A stretch of 64,000 nucleotides of DNA from Deltaproteobacteria bacterium (GTDB lineage: Bacteria > Desulfobacterota > Desulfuromonadia > Geobacterales > Pseudopelobacteraceae), in contig JAJXYO010000031.1 in the NCBI GenBank assembly GCA_021780495.1, forward strand, positions 1-64,000. Direction: 5' to 3'. The notes under the pieces were generated by a model. The model was not told where the DNA came from, made no database searches, and worked only from the letters and a program-made list of their open reading frames with translations. The translations under genes were made by a program, and so were the position numbers. Positions 1 to 9,369 of the stretch are shown piece by piece. Every line of letters starts with the position of its first letter. The stretch's first letter is position 1.

Positions 1-144
1 CAGAGAGAATCGCACTGATCGCCAAGAGAGCTTACAGAAAAATGTTACCCGTCTTGAACCCGGCAGATGGTCTCAAATTACTGCCGGCAACAGGATAACG
101 GAAGTCAACTGCCGGTTTTAGGATTATTCAAATTGTTCATCTCG

Positions 145-185
145 AAAAAAAAACAGCCACCTACGATCTAACATAGGTGGCTGTT
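145..185 (-). terminator. Intrinsic terminator downstream of tRNA-Pro
   Basis: A perfect inverted repeat (AACAGCCACCTA pairing with TAGGTGGCTGTT) followed on the minus strand by a run of T residues (the A-run at 145-153 of the plus strand). It lies just downstream of the minus-strand tRNA-Pro gene and would end that transcript. Confidence 0.85.
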
Positions 186-190
186 CTATA

Positions 191-267
191 TGGTCGGGGC
201 GACAAGATTTGAACTTGCGACCACTAGACCCCCAGTCTAGTGCGCTACCAGGCTGCGCTACGCCCCG
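191..267 (-). tRNA. tRNA-Pro (anticodon GGG)
   Basis: On the minus strand this folds as a complete cloverleaf. The acceptor stem CGGGGCG pairs with CGCCCCG, the anticodon stem CTAGA/TCTAG holds the 7-base loop CTGGGGG (anticodon GGG), and the T arm carries the usual GTTCAAATC loop. The 3' CCA is encoded in the DNA (TGG at 191-193 on the plus strand). A strong terminator follows it. The MerR-like gene lies 17 bp upstream in the same direction. Confidence 0.95.
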
Positions 268-283
268 TGGTGCTTTTCTTTTG

Positions 284-637
284 TTACAACTTCCTCCGCA
301 AGATCTGCAAGGCTTCTCTGATTTCTTTCAACAAAACGGAATGATCACCAACACCAGATACTGGAGAAATATCATTGGGGTTGATAAGCTTGCCTTTTGG
401 TGAAATTCTTTTTTTTACACCTTCAATCGTGAATTTTTCATCATATAGTAAGGTACGTACCTGCAGTATCAGATCAACTTCATGTTTCGAATACAACCGC
501 TGCCCTGACGTACTCTTCTCCGGAGACAGGAAATCGAATTCTGACTCCCAGAATCGGAGAACCGAGGTTTTAACTCCTGCCATTTGGGCTACTTCGCCGA
601 TCTTGTAATACAATTTGTCGGGAAAAGTTGTGCCCAT
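284..637 (-). CDS. MerR-family transcriptional regulator
   Basis: A 117-residue protein with an N-terminal winged helix-turn-helix of the MerR type (about residues 10-75: [20 protein letters not shown], then the wing with [10 protein letters not shown]). Members of this group bind DNA as dimers. The C-terminal part is short and has no cysteine effector site, so no ligand can be proposed. The gene starts 11 bp after the ihfA stop and is probably the last gene of the pheST-ihfA transcription unit. A small MerR protein next to ihfA is, from memory, a common arrangement in Geobacter-like genomes. The ribosome-binding site is weak, which suggests translation coupled to ihfA. Target promoters are unknown. 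Confidence 0.85.
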   Translation of the reverse strand: MGTTFPDKLYYKIGEVAQMAGVKTSVLRFWESEFDFLSPEKSTSGQRLYSKHEVDLILQVRTLLYDEKFTIEGVKKRISPKGKLINPNDISPVSGVGDHSVLLKEIREALQILRRKL

Positions 638-648
638 GAGTCGGTCCG

Positions 649-942
649 CTATCTGGCCTCTTTCGACGGCGTATTGATTGCGTTTTTCAGAACCTGGCTC
701 GGCTTGAAGGTGAGGATCCGGCGAGCAACAATGGTAATGGTATCTCCGGTCTGGGGGTTACGTCCGCGCCGGTCAGCCTTCTGTTTGACGACAAAATTGC
801 CGAAGCCTGCAATCTTGATCTTCTCGCCAGACTCAAGCGTATTCTTAAGAATACTAAATACCGACTCAACCATTTCGGAGGATTCTTTCTTGGAAAAGCC
901 AATCTTCTGGTGAATACGCTCAACGATGTCAGCTTTGGTCAT
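649..942 (-). CDS. ihfA: Integration host factor subunit alpha
   Basis: A 97-residue DNABII protein. IHF alpha pairs with IHF beta to bend DNA sharply at specific sites, which assists sigma-54 promoters, recombination and replication. The sequence opens MTKADIVERIHQKIG. The beta-arm has RNPQTG at residues 61-66, whose proline (63) intercalates between base pairs. GFGNF lies near residue 46, and the length is typical. The wording of the arm and the position after pheT fit IHF alpha better than HU. The pheST-ihfA order is widely conserved in Proteobacteria. IHF is relevant to the sigma-54 promoters found elsewhere in this window. Confidence 0.95.
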   Translation of the reverse strand: MTKADIVERIHQKIGFSKKESSEMVESVFSILKNTLESGEKIKIAGFGNFVVKQKADRRGRNPQTGDTITIVARRILTFKPSQVLKNAINTPSKEAR

Positions 943-1025
943 AACAACCTCTATGTGTACGATTTACTTATTGAAAACGAAGGGAAATTTTTATAACACA
1001 GGGAATACCATTTCGCAACAGGTTT

Positions 1026-3428
1026 TTATCTTATTGATACATTTAGTTTATTCAACAAGGTCGCAGTTACCTTGGCATGGATACGACCGATCTCATCATC
1101 GGTAAGTGTGCGCTCGTAGGAACGGTAGCGGATACGAATGGCAATGCTCTTGTGCCCTTCCTGAATGCCGGCCCCATGGTACACATCGAAGATTTCAATC
1201 TGCTCAATCTCCTGTGCTTTAACAGCATTAATGCACTCAAGAAGCTTATCAGCAGGCAGCTCATCCGGGGCAAGCAAGGCAATATCCCGGGTGCTGTCGG
1301 GAAAACGTGATGGTGCTGTTATGCTGCGTTTTTGGTTTGATAAAGCTACTAATTTTACGAAATCAAGCTCAAAAGCATAGACCGGTTTCTCTATTTCAAA
1401 GTTTTCCTGTACAGTGGGATGAATTTCACCAAAAGTTCCGATTCGGTCCTTTCCCACCATAATGCTGCATGATTTTCCCGGATGGTAATACATTTCAGGG
1501 GTATCAGCAATCCACTTGACACCTCGAATATGGAGGGATTCAAGCAGATTTTCAATAATTCCTTTAACATCATAAAAATCGACTGAATCACGAACAGAAC
1601 TCCAACCGGTATCGACGCGTGAGCCGGTAAGCGCTCCGGCAATACAAAGCGGCTCATGCGGCATCTCTTCAGTAGTCGGCAGATACCTTCGACGAATTTC
1701 GAACACCTTGAGGTCCATGGTGCGGAAACTGGTATTGCGGGCAATAACCTCAAGCACGCCTGGCAGGAGAGTGGTGCGCATGATCGATTGTTCAGCTACG
1801 AGTGGATTGGCAAGTTTAATAGCTGTTCTGCGGAGATCGTCTTCAGCCAGCAACAACTTGTCGGCCGCATCCGGAGAGATGAAACTGAAGTTTATAATTT
1901 CGTTCATACCATGAGCGACAAGTATGTCCCGAACAGAGCGCTCCACGCGCTGATGCTGTGTGGGACGATCCGATACGACGCGGGCAATCGGCATGGTAGC
2001 TGGGATCGCATCAAAGCCTTTCATTCGCGCGACCTCTTCTACCAGATCGATCTCACGCTCAATATCGATACGGTAGCTGGGTGGAATGACCTCTAATGCT
2101 TCTGCGGCAATTTCACGGACACTACATTCAAGACGAACAAGGATGTCAGATACCTCCTGTTTTGGCAGCTCTATGCCCAACATGGCGCTGACACGTTCGG
2201 GACGCAGTGTAATTGCAGGAGGAGTCATCTCGACGGGATATACATCGACGGCTCCCCGTGCAACCGTTCCCCCCGATAATTGAGCAATCAGCGAGGCCGC
2301 GCGGTCAAGTGCGCGCGCAACCATGCCGATGTCGGCACCACGCTCAAAACGATGTGACGACTCTGTGTGCAGACCAAGACGCTTGCTGGTTCGCCTGACA
2401 GCAGCAGGTTTGAACCAGGCGCTTTCCAGAAGGATATTGGCGGTAGTAGCGGATATTTCTGAATTGAGCCCCCCCATCACTCCCGCCAGTGCCACAGGGC
2501 GAGAGGCATCACAAATGACCAGATCATCGGCAGTAAGTATGCGCTGCTGATTATCAAGTGTAGTGAACGCCTCACCCTCCCCTGCCCTGCGGACAACAAT
2601 CCTGTGTCCCTCCAAGCGGTCGCAATCGAAGGCATGCAGCGGATGGCCAAGCTCCATCATCACAAGGTTGGTAACATCGACAACGTTGCTGATAGAACGC
2701 ATGCCGACAGCATTGAGCCGTTTGACAAGCCATTCGGGAGAAGGTGCGATCCGGCACCCCGAGATATAGCGAGCAGCATAGCGGGGACAAAGATCGCCAT
2801 CTTCGATCGTTACACCAATGGTGGCGTCTGCTGCATCCGGTCCCTCGCAAATCGCCATATCCGGATAGCGCACAGTCGTTCCAAGTTTGGCAGCAATCTC
2901 GCGAGCTATACCAGCGACACTCAGACAGTCGGCCCGATTTGGGGTCAGCCCGATCTCCAGCAGGGTATCCTTGAGACTCAAGGCCTCGAACACCGGAGTC
3001 CCCAGTGCCGGTCCTTCGGGAAGAATCATGATTCCGACGCTTTCGTCAGCCAATCCCAGTTCCTTCTCGGAACAGAGCATGCCGCAGGATTCCTCACCGC
3101 GAATCTTGGAACGCTTGATTTTGAAATCCCCCGGCAGGATTGCTCCAATTTGCGCCAGGGCAACGATATCGCCCTGCTTGAAATTCTGAGCCCCGCAAAC
3201 AACGTCGAGGATTTCTGTACCGTTGTTGACCCTGCAGAGCGAGAGCTTGTCGGCATTAGGGTGCTGCCGTTTTTCCTCAACCAGGGCAACGACAACATCA
3301 TCCATGCCGCAGCCCTGCTTCTCCATGCCCTCAACTTCAAGACCCAGCATGGTGAGAACATCGGCCAGTGCTTCGGGAGAAAGATCAAAGTCAACAAATT
3401 CTTTGAGCCAGTTATAGGTTACTTTCAT
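1026..3428 (-). CDS. pheT: Phenylalanine--tRNA ligase beta subunit
   Basis: An 800-residue protein of the standard bacterial length. It forms an (alpha beta)2 synthetase with PheS and attaches phenylalanine to tRNA-Phe. Visible parts in order are: the N-terminal EMAP-like tRNA-binding domain (about 40-150, with HPNADKLSLCRVN); the B3/B4 editing region, which removes mischarged tyrosine (about 215-385, with GHPLHAFD); the B5 domain; the catalytic-like core (about 490-690); and the C-terminal anticodon-binding FDX-ACB domain (about 707-800, with SRFPDSTRDIALL). The gene starts 23 bp after the pheS stop. No frameshift or missing domain was seen. Confidence 0.97.
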   Translation of the reverse strand: MKVTYNWLKEFVDFDLSPEALADVLTMLGLEVEGMEKQGCGMDDVVVALVEEKRQHPNADKLSLCRVNNGTEILDVVCGAQNFKQGDIVALAQIGAILPGDFKIKRSKIRGEESCGMLCSEKELGLADESVGIMILPEGPALGTPVFEALSLKDTLLEIGLTPNRADCLSVAGIAREIAAKLGTTVRYPDMAICEGPDAADATIGVTIEDGDLCPRYAARYISGCRIAPSPEWLVKRLNAVGMRSISNVVDVTNLVMMELGHPLHAFDCDRLEGHRIVVRRAGEGEAFTTLDNQQRILTADDLVICDASRPVALAGVMGGLNSEISATTANILLESAWFKPAAVRRTSKRLGLHTESSHRFERGADIGMVARALDRAASLIAQLSGGTVARGAVDVYPVEMTPPAITLRPERVSAMLGIELPKQEVSDILVRLECSVREIAAEALEVIPPSYRIDIEREIDLVEEVARMKGFDAIPATMPIARVVSDRPTQHQRVERSVRDILVAHGMNEIINFSFISPDAADKLLLAEDDLRRTAIKLANPLVAEQSIMRTTLLPGVLEVIARNTSFRTMDLKVFEIRRRYLPTTEEMPHEPLCIAGALTGSRVDTGWSSVRDSVDFYDVKGIIENLLESLHIRGVKWIADTPEMYYHPGKSCSIMVGKDRIGTFGEIHPTVQENFEIEKPVYAFELDFVKLVALSNQKRSITAPSRFPDSTRDIALLAPDELPADKLLECINAVKAQEIEQIEIFDVYHGAGIQEGHKSIAIRIRYRSYERTLTDDEIGRIHAKVTATLLNKLNVSIR

Positions 3429-3451
3429 ATCAGGACACCATTAATCTTAAG

Positions 3452-4468
3452 TTAGAATTGTCGCAAGAAACGCACGTCATTCTCAAACAATAGACGCATA
3501 TCGTTAATGCCATACTTTAACATGGCAATACGTTCGATACCCATGCCAAAGGCAAAACCGGAAATCTCTTCGGCATCATAATTGACGTGACGGAAGACCT
3601 CGGGATCGACCATGCCAGCCCCCAGAATCTCAAGCCACCCACTCTGCTTGCAGACCCTGCAGCCCTTGCCGCCACAGATCACACAGGCGATATCAACCTC
3701 GGCAGATGGTTCGGTAAAGGGAAAGAAACTGGGGCGTAAACGCACACCCGTTTTCTGTCCGAAAAGTTGATTGGTAAAAACCGTCAGCATACCCTTAAGA
3801 TCACCGAACGTGACAGCTTTGTCCACCATCAGTCCTTCGATCTGGTGAAACATGGGTGAATGGGTGGCATCCGAATCGCAGCGATAGACCGTGCCAGGGG
3901 CAATGATTCGCACCGGTGGTTTCTGTTTGAGCATGGTACGAATCTGAACCGGAGAGGTATGGGTGCGCAGCAACAGATTATTTTCTACAAAAAAAGTATC
4001 CTGCATGTCACGGGCGGGATGCTCGGGAGGGAAATTGAGCGCCTCGAAATTGTACCAGTCATGTTCGATCTCTGGGCCCTCGGCAACCGAAAACCCAAGC
4101 CCCGCAAAGATGTCGCACACCTCTTCAATCACCAAGGTAATGGGATGCTTGCTTCCGCACGCTAAACGTCGCCCGGGCAGTGTCACATCGATCCGTTCGG
4201 ATTGCAGCCGCCGAAACACCTCCTGATCCCGGGCCGTCATAAGAGCACTCTCAAGGCAAGACTCGATCTCATCCTTGATGGTGTTCACCAACTGGCCAAC
4301 GATCGGCCGATCTTCCGCAGAGAGGGCACCAAGCCCCTTCATCAGACCGGTAAATGCACCTTTTCGACCGAGAAATCTGACTCGGACATCCTGAAGGGCA
4401 TTTTCACCAGATGCATGCCCTATACAACGCAGGGCCTCTTCTCTCATTTGTTCAAGCTGTTCCCGCAT
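3452..4468 (-). CDS. pheS: Phenylalanine--tRNA ligase alpha subunit
   Basis: A class II aminoacyl-tRNA synthetase alpha subunit of 338 residues. The frame is open further upstream, but I chose the ATG at 4468 (MREQLEQMREEALRC) because AAAGGT precedes it at good spacing and the homologous N-terminal coiled coil begins there. Motif 2 is seen in RTHTSPVQIRTML. Motif 3 with the family glycine-rich end is GFAFGMGIERIAMLKYG. A CVICGGKGCRVC segment near residue 270 is the usual cysteine-bearing insert of bacterial PheS. The gene sits between rplT and pheT, with an intrinsic terminator-like hairpin in front of it that may set pheST expression below that of the ribosomal genes. Confidence 0.96.
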   Translation of the reverse strand: MREQLEQMREEALRCIGHASGENALQDVRVRFLGRKGAFTGLMKGLGALSAEDRPIVGQLVNTIKDEIESCLESALMTARDQEVFRRLQSERIDVTLPGRRLACGSKHPITLVIEEVCDIFAGLGFSVAEGPEIEHDWYNFEALNFPPEHPARDMQDTFFVENNLLLRTHTSPVQIRTMLKQKPPVRIIAPGTVYRCDSDATHSPMFHQIEGLMVDKAVTFGDLKGMLTVFTNQLFGQKTGVRLRPSFFPFTEPSAEVDIACVICGGKGCRVCKQSGWLEILGAGMVDPEVFRHVNYDAEEISGFAFGMGIERIAMLKYGINDMRLLFENDVRFLRQF

Positions 4469-4482
4469 GCTAGTACCTTTAC

Positions 4483-4513
4483 AAAAAAAGGAATGGGAGT
4501 GTGGTCCCATTCC
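4483..4513 (-). terminator. Terminator or attenuator between rplT and pheS
   Basis: On the minus strand GGAATGGGA and TCCCATTCC form a 9-bp perfect stem with a 6-base loop, directly followed by seven T residues. This is a textbook intrinsic terminator, placed 28 bp after the rplT stop and just ahead of the pheS ribosome-binding site. Because pheST lies downstream in the same direction with no room for another clear promoter, partial read-through or attenuation is likely. E. coli pheST is attenuated by a leader peptide, but no convincing Phe-rich leader was found here. Confidence 0.75.
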
Positions 4514-4540
4514 CTCATGTTTGAATTACGGCATTCGCTG

Positions 4541-4894
4541 TTAAATGCCGGCTTTGGCCAGATTGGCAATCTCCATAAAACCGTTGGGATCGGAGACGGC
4601 TATGTCGGCCAGAACCTTGCGGTCAATTTCGATATTGGCTTTTTTGAGACCGAAAATGAACTTGCTGTACGACAGTCCATTCAGGCGTGATGCTGCATTG
4701 ATACGGGTGATCCACAGACTGCGGAAGTCACGTTTTTTGACGCGACGATCGCGGAAGGCATAATTGAGAGCCCGGTCAACCGCTTCAGTGGCACTGCGGA
4801 ACAATTTGCTGCGCGCACCCCGGTAACCCTTGGCAAGTTTAAGAACCTTGTTACGTCTGCGTCTCGCTTTAAAACCTCTTTTAACGCGTGGCAT
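4541..4894 (-). CDS. rplT: Large ribosomal subunit protein L20
   Basis: A 117-residue, strongly basic protein beginning [19 protein letters not shown], with the conserved [16 protein letters not shown] and [11 protein letters not shown] segments of L20. L20 is an early-assembly 23S rRNA-binding protein and in several bacteria represses its own operon by binding the rpmI leader. It lies in the usual infC-rpmI-rplT order, 76 bp after rpmI. The length is exactly normal. Confidence 0.97.
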   Translation of the reverse strand: MPRVKRGFKARRRRNKVLKLAKGYRGARSKLFRSATEAVDRALNYAFRDRRVKKRDFRSLWITRINAASRLNGLSYSKFIFGLKKANIEIDRKVLADIAVSDPNGFMEIANLAKAGI

Positions 4895-4970
4895 GATCTA
4901 CTCCTTCGTGTTTGATTTCACCCGATCCGCAAGGGGAGACAGTTTCCTCACGGTTCATGGTATTGGCCCG

Positions 4971-5168
4971 TTACATGTACGGGATAAGCTTGGAAATGTT
5001 TTTCTGATCAACGTCCGCAACCATACCGCCTTGACGCAGATTACGCTTACGCTTGGTACTCTTGGACGTTAATATATGACTGGTAAAGGCGCCGCCGCGC
5101 TTGATACGGCCTGAAGCGGATTTTTTGAAGCGCTTGGCAGCGCCCCGATTGGTTTTGATTTTTGGCAT
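4971..5168 (-). CDS. rpmI: Large ribosomal subunit protein L35
   Basis: A 65-residue basic protein, [20 protein letters not shown], with the L35 hallmark segment [15 protein letters not shown]. It is a structural component of the 50S subunit. It lies between infC and rplT as in most bacteria. A good GAAGGAGAA ribosome-binding site precedes the ATG. Confidence 0.97.
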   Translation of the reverse strand: MPKIKTNRGAAKRFKKSASGRIKRGGAFTSHILTSKSTKRKRNLRQGGMVADVDQKNISKLIPYM

Positions 5169-5220
5169 TGGCTCTTCTCCTTCTGAATGGTAGTAATAGT
5201 TAAAGTAATAACAAGATGCG

Positions 5221-5739
5221 TTATTTTTTTACTTTTGGGGCAACGATCATAAACATTTGACGACCATCTACCCTGGGATGGGATTCAATCACTGCAATAT
5301 CGGACAGCGCAGCTGCAAATCTCTCGATTACGGCACGGCCGATATCCATGTGAGTTATTTCCCGTCCACGAAAGACCAAGGTTACCTTGGCTTTATTGCC
5401 TTCTTCAAGGAAGCGGCGCACATGTTTAACCTTAAACTCCAAGTCATGATCATCGGTTTTCGGACGAAGTTTAATCTCCTTAACTTCTACATGCACCTGC
5501 TTCTTGCGTGCTTCCTGAAGTTTCTTACTCTGTTGATACTTGAACTTGCCATAATCCATAATGCGACAGACTGGCGGGACCGCACTGGGCGATACCTCAA
5601 CCAGGTCAAGCTGCTGCTGTTCGGCAAGTGCGAGGGCCTCGGCTGTGGATATAACCCCGAGCGCCTCTCCATCTGCTCCAATAACTCGAATCTCTGTCGC
5701 ACGAATGGTATTGTTGATATTCACGGTCGGCTTTGCTAT
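5221..5739 (-). CDS. infC: Translation initiation factor IF-3 (AUA start codon)
   Basis: IF-3 binds the 30S subunit, keeps the subunits apart and rejects non-AUG/GUG/UUG initiation codons. The N-terminal domain ([20 protein letters not shown]) and the C-terminal domain ([20 protein letters not shown]) are complete. The frame is open back to a GTG at 5790, but that codon has no Shine-Dalgarno sequence and would add 17 non-conserved residues. At 5739 an ATA codon stands 5 bases after AGGGGGTG, and from there the protein is 172 residues and starts [10 protein letters not shown], as IF-3 proteins do. A rare start codon on infC is the known basis of IF-3 autocontrol (AUU in E. coli). No in-frame ATG exists before the middle of the protein. 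The start call is strong but inferred. Confidence 0.93.
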   Translation of the reverse strand: MAKPTVNINNTIRATEIRVIGADGEALGVISTAEALALAEQQQLDLVEVSPSAVPPVCRIMDYGKFKYQQSKKLQEARKKQVHVEVKEIKLRPKTDDHDLEFKVKHVRRFLEEGNKAKVTLVFRGREITHMDIGRAVIERFAAALSDIAVIESHPRVDGRQMFMIVAPKVKK

Positions 5740-5752
5740 GACTACACCCCCT
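5737..5752 (-). promoter_or_regulatory. infC ribosome-binding site and AUA start
   Basis: On the minus strand AGGGGGTG (5745-5752) is complementary to the 16S rRNA 3' end apart from one G-U wobble. It is followed by 5 bases and then ATA (5737-5739), which opens the conserved IF-3 sequence. This pairing of a strong Shine-Dalgarno with a discriminated-against codon is what IF-3 self-repression requires. Confidence 0.75.
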
Positions 5753-5796
5753 GGATGGGACGGCTCAACTCTCCGTCTCCTCGATAGCACATATTA

Positions 5797-7707
5797 CTAT
5801 TTGAACAGTTTGCATTCCTGCTCAACAAACGCTACAAATTCAGCACACTTCATTGGCACCAGGTTTTTGCCGTCACGGTAACGAGGCGTCACTGTTCCCT
5901 GCTCAACCTCTTTATCCCCGATGACCAGCATATACGGGACCTTCTGCAACTGGGCTTCGCGAATTTTGAAACTCAGTTTTTCATTACGGAAATCACCCTG
6001 TACCCTTATGCCCGCTGCTCTAAGCTCAGCCAATACCTGCTGGCCATACGAAATCTGACTATCGGTGACCGTAAGAATAACGGCCTGAACCGGCGAAAGC
6101 CAGAGAGGGAAGCTGCCGGCATAATGCTCAATCAAGACACCGATGAAGCGTTCGATTGAACCGAGAATAACCCGGTGAACCATGACGGGGCGTTTTTTCT
6201 CACCATCAGAAGCGATATAATGCAGATCGAAGCGTTCTGGCAGGGTAAAATCGCACTGAATAGTAGCACACTGCCACCGCCTGTCAAGACAATCACGCAA
6301 CTTGATGTCAATCTTGGGGCCGTAAAAAGCTCCATCACCTTCATTTATCTCATAGGGTCTGCCGGTATCCTCAAGAGCAGCCGTAAGCGCATTGGTAGCC
6401 AACTCCCACGAGGCATCGTCGCCGATGGACTTTTCCGGACGGGTGGAAAGCTCCATCTCATACTCAAAACCCATAATGCCCATGACGTCACTGACGAACG
6501 TCAGAACACCTTTAATCTCAGCATCAAGCTGTTCCGGGGTGCAAAGGATATGGGCATCGTCCTGAGTGAAACAGCGCACACGCATCAATCCGTGCAGCAC
6601 ACCGGCCCGTTCATGCCGATGAACCGTACCAAGCTCAAAATAACGAAGAGGTAGATCCCGGTAGCTGCGTAACTGAGACTTGTAAATCATCATGTGGGCA
6701 AGGCAGTTCATCGGCTTTACACCGAAACTCTGCTCATCCACTTCAGTGAAATACATGTTCTCGCGATAGTTTTCGTAGTGTCCGGAACGCTGCCACAAAT
6801 CGGTCTTGAGTATCTGGGGTCCAACAACGATATCATAACCGCGCCTGAGGTGTTCACGACGTTCAAAATCCTCGAGGACCGTGCGCAGCATGGCCCCTTT
6901 GGGGTGCCAGATGGCAAAACCTGCGCCGACCTCATCTGAGAAAGAGAACAGATCCAGTTCTTTTCCCAACTTGCGATGGTCACGACGTTTAGCCTCTTCC
7001 AGACGATGGAGGTACGCTTCAAGCTCTTTTTTGTCGATAAATGCGGTGCCATAGATGCGCTGAAGCATCCGGTTCTTTTCGTCGCCACGCCAGTACGCTC
7101 CGGCAATAGAAAGCAACTTGAAGGCCTTGATGCGACCAGTGGAAGGGACATGCGGTCCGCGACAGAGATCGGCAAAACTGCCCTGAGTATAAATCGAGAC
7201 GGTCTCGGCACCGATCCCTTCGATCAGTTCCTTCTTGTACGGCTCGCCCATTTCTTCAAACTTTTTGATTGCTTCGGCACTGGTGAGCACTGAGCGCTCA
7301 ACCTTGGTGTCGGCCTTGGCCAGTTCAGCCATCTTGGCTTCAATGCGTTCAATATCTTCAGGCGTAAAGGGTTGCTCTACATCAAAATCGTAATAGAAGC
7401 CGCTTTCAATGGCAGGTCCGATAGTCACCTTGGCGGCTGGAAAAAGTTCCTTGACCGCCTGGGCCATCAGATGCGAGGTGGAGTGACGAATAATCTCCAG
7501 CGCTTCCGGGCTCTTTTCGGTAATGATCTCAACACGGGCGCCCTCATGCAAGCCAGCAGCAACGTCAACCAGTACACCATCAATCTTGCCGGCTATGGCT
7601 GCCTTGGCAAGACCGGCACCGATAGAAGCTGCCAGATCGGCAACAGTAGCCCCCTCAGTCAGAACTCTGCTTGAACCATCAGGAAGTGTCACATGTATGT
7701 CGGCCAT
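5797..7707 (-). CDS. thrS: Threonine--tRNA ligase
   Basis: A 636-residue class II synthetase of full length. Domains in order are: the N-terminal TGS domain ([16 protein letters not shown], residues 1-62); the editing domain, which removes mischarged serine ([16 protein letters not shown], near residue 75, and the later SLCRGPHV-type segment seen as [12 protein letters not shown]); the catalytic core with zinc ligands ([11 protein letters not shown] for Cys and [11 protein letters not shown] around motif 2); and the anticodon-binding domain from about residue 540. It lies directly upstream of infC, as in E. coli. AGAGG precedes the ATG. A terminator between tRNA-Val and thrS suggests separate control. 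Confidence 0.97.
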   Translation of the reverse strand: MADIHVTLPDGSSRVLTEGATVADLAASIGAGLAKAAIAGKIDGVLVDVAAGLHEGARVEIITEKSPEALEIIRHSTSHLMAQAVKELFPAAKVTIGPAIESGFYYDFDVEQPFTPEDIERIEAKMAELAKADTKVERSVLTSAEAIKKFEEMGEPYKKELIEGIGAETVSIYTQGSFADLCRGPHVPSTGRIKAFKLLSIAGAYWRGDEKNRMLQRIYGTAFIDKKELEAYLHRLEEAKRRDHRKLGKELDLFSFSDEVGAGFAIWHPKGAMLRTVLEDFERREHLRRGYDIVVGPQILKTDLWQRSGHYENYRENMYFTEVDEQSFGVKPMNCLAHMMIYKSQLRSYRDLPLRYFELGTVHRHERAGVLHGLMRVRCFTQDDAHILCTPEQLDAEIKGVLTFVSDVMGIMGFEYEMELSTRPEKSIGDDASWELATNALTAALEDTGRPYEINEGDGAFYGPKIDIKLRDCLDRRWQCATIQCDFTLPERFDLHYIASDGEKKRPVMVHRVILGSIERFIGVLIEHYAGSFPLWLSPVQAVILTVTDSQISYGQQVLAELRAAGIRVQGDFRNEKLSFKIREAQLQKVPYMLVIGDKEVEQGTVTPRYRDGKNLVPMKCAEFVAFVEQECKLFK

Positions 7708-7733
7708 ATAGATATACCTCTGCGTAGGTGAAA

Positions 7734-7761
7734 CAGAAAAGGCATCGAACCTATCGATGCC
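7734..7761 (-). terminator. Terminator between tRNA-Val and thrS
   Basis: On the minus strand GGCATCG and CGATGCC pair across a 7-base loop and are followed by TTTTCTGTTT. It lies after tRNA-Val and 27 bp upstream of the thrS ATG, so it either ends the tRNA transcript or acts as a leader terminator for thrS. Confidence 0.65.
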
Positions 7762-7780
7762 CCGAGACTACTGCTTTTAA

Positions 7781-7855
7781 TGGTAGGCGCGGACGGTCTC
7801 GAACCGTCGACCTCTACCGTGTCAGGGTAGCGCTCTCCCCCTGAGCTACGCGCCT
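7781..7855 (-). tRNA. tRNA-Val (anticodon GAC)
   Basis: A complete cloverleaf on the minus strand. The acceptor AGGCGCG pairs with CGCGCCT, the D arm has AGCTCAGGGGGAGAGC, the anticodon stem CTACC/GGTAG carries the loop CTGACAC (anticodon GAC), and the T arm has GGTTCGAGACC. CCA is encoded at the 3' end. It lies between rlmD and thrS. Confidence 0.95.
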
Positions 7856-7899
7856 TCATCAAAAGAGAAAAACTTAAATACCAGTATATCGCTGCTAAG

Positions 7900-9369
7900 T
7901 CAAGCAGATTTATCACCTTTTTCCAACAATGCCACATTCTCCACATGGACGGTCTGGGGAAACATATCGACCGGCTGCACCTCACGGCATGTATATCCCA
8001 GATTTTTCAATATATTGAGATCACGCATCAAGCTTTCCGGTGAACAGGACACATACACAACCCTGCGAGGTGACAATCCGGCGACTCGTTGCAGTACGAC
8101 TTCGTCACAACCTTTTCGGGGGGGGTTGAGAACAACCACATCAACCCGCTCGCCATCGCCTGCAAGCTCTTCCAACAGAACGGCCGCATCACCAGCCTCA
8201 AAACGACAGTTAGTAAATCCATTGAGGCGGGCATTCTTGCGTGCATCGGCAACCGCCTCTTCCACGACTTCAATCCCAATAACCCTTTTTGCCTGACCTG
8301 CCAGAAACAGCCCGATCCCTCCAATCCCGCAGTACAGGTCAAGAACTGTCGATTCCCGGTCAAGGGCAGCCCATGCTTTCACTTTTTCGTATATCAACGT
8401 TGCACCAGCCGTGTTGACCTGAAAAAAAGATCGGGGGGAAATCTGCACGTATATATCACCGACCTTTTCAGTAAGGTAATGCTTGGGAGTGAGGAACGAG
8501 TCTTTCTGCCCAAAAATCACGTTCCCCTCGGAACTGTTGACATTGCTGGCAATCACTTCTACCTCCGGCAAGGCCTCACGGATAAAACGAGACAGGTGAT
8601 GTATCTCGTTATAGGATTTATCAGCCGTGATCAATACCACCATCGCTTTCTGCTCGGACTCGGAAACCCTGACCACCAGATAACGCAATAGCCCCATCTT
8701 GCTGCGGGGGTTGTAGATGGGAACCTTTAACCTGGTAATACCACTCCGGGCCGCAGCAATAACGCGGTTTATCAGGGGATGGTGAACCGGGCACTCTTCC
8801 AGGTCATACACGTCATGGCTGGCACGACGGTATATACCAATAAACGGTTCTGAGTGTTTACCGGCTACAACCAGTTTGGCGGAATTTCGATAATGGATCA
8901 GCCGGTCGGGCGACATCAGCGGATGAATCGTGGTCCCGGTCAGCGACGGATACTTTGCCAGTTCATTCAGTATCATCCCGCGTTTCAAAACCTTCTGATC
9001 GGTATATCGCATGGCGATCAACGGGCAACCGAGACACTCGGCGCTATTGGAACAGGGAGGGCGCTTACTCCGTAGCGGAGAAGCCTGCAACAGCTTATAC
9101 AGGTGTCCTGTCACCGTGCCGAATGAAGCGTGGTCTATTTTAGCTCGAACCAGGTCCCCCGGCAAAGCGCCACCTATTTTGTAGGCCAGTCCGTCAACGC
9201 GTGCAGTTCCATAGCCATCTTCATCAATGGCTGTTATGGGTAATTCCACAATCATATTACGCGAAAGCTTAGGTCTCGGTGCTCGTTCTTGATCCATGCT
9301 AACAGGGGGTGTAGTGGTTGTAGCAGTCTTGAAGCGCTTGTCTTTGCGCTTGTTGTTTTCTGTTTTCAT
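7900..9369 (-). CDS. rlmD: 23S rRNA (uracil-C5)-methyltransferase, RlmD/RumA type
   Basis: A 489-residue S-adenosylmethionine-dependent enzyme that makes 5-methyluridine in 23S rRNA. A basic, low-complexity N-terminus (about 1-35) is followed by a TRAM RNA-binding domain (about 37-95, IDEDGYGTARVDG). The iron-sulfur cysteine cluster lies near 105-115 (CSNSAECLGCP). The methyltransferase core has VLDLYCGIGGIGLFLA (SAM motif I), VVLNPPRKGC (motif IV) and YVSCSPESLMRDL (catalytic Cys). The exact target uridine cannot be read from sequence, so RlmD versus RlmCD is uncertain. It starts immediately at the rdgB stop, forming an rph-rdgB-rlmD unit. Confidence 0.9.
   Translation of the reverse strand: MKTENNKRKDKRFKTATTTTPPVSMDQERAPRPKLSRNMIVELPITAIDEDGYGTARVDGLAYKIGGALPGDLVRAKIDHASFGTVTGHLYKLLQASPLRSKRPPCSNSAECLGCPLIAMRYTDQKVLKRGMILNELAKYPSLTGTTIHPLMSPDRLIHYRNSAKLVVAGKHSEPFIGIYRRASHDVYDLEECPVHHPLINRVIAAARSGITRLKVPIYNPRSKMGLLRYLVVRVSESEQKAMVVLITADKSYNEIHHLSRFIREALPEVEVIASNVNSSEGNVIFGQKDSFLTPKHYLTEKVGDIYVQISPRSFFQVNTAGATLIYEKVKAWAALDRESTVLDLYCGIGGIGLFLAGQAKRVIGIEVVEEAVADARKNARLNGFTNCRFEAGDAAVLLEELAGDGERVDVVVLNPPRKGCDEVVLQRVAGLSPRRVVYVSCSPESLMRDLNILKNLGYTCREVQPVDMFPQTVHVENVALLEKGDKSA

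Noticed and set aside
2604-3455. Antisense open frame of 283 codons
   Set aside because: Opposite pheT; no domain resemblance and no ribosome-binding site.
4443-4518. PheM-like leader peptide before pheS
   Set aside because: The 24-codon frame has only two adjacent Phe codons, which coincide with the terminator T-run, it has no clear ribosome-binding site, and it runs into pheS.
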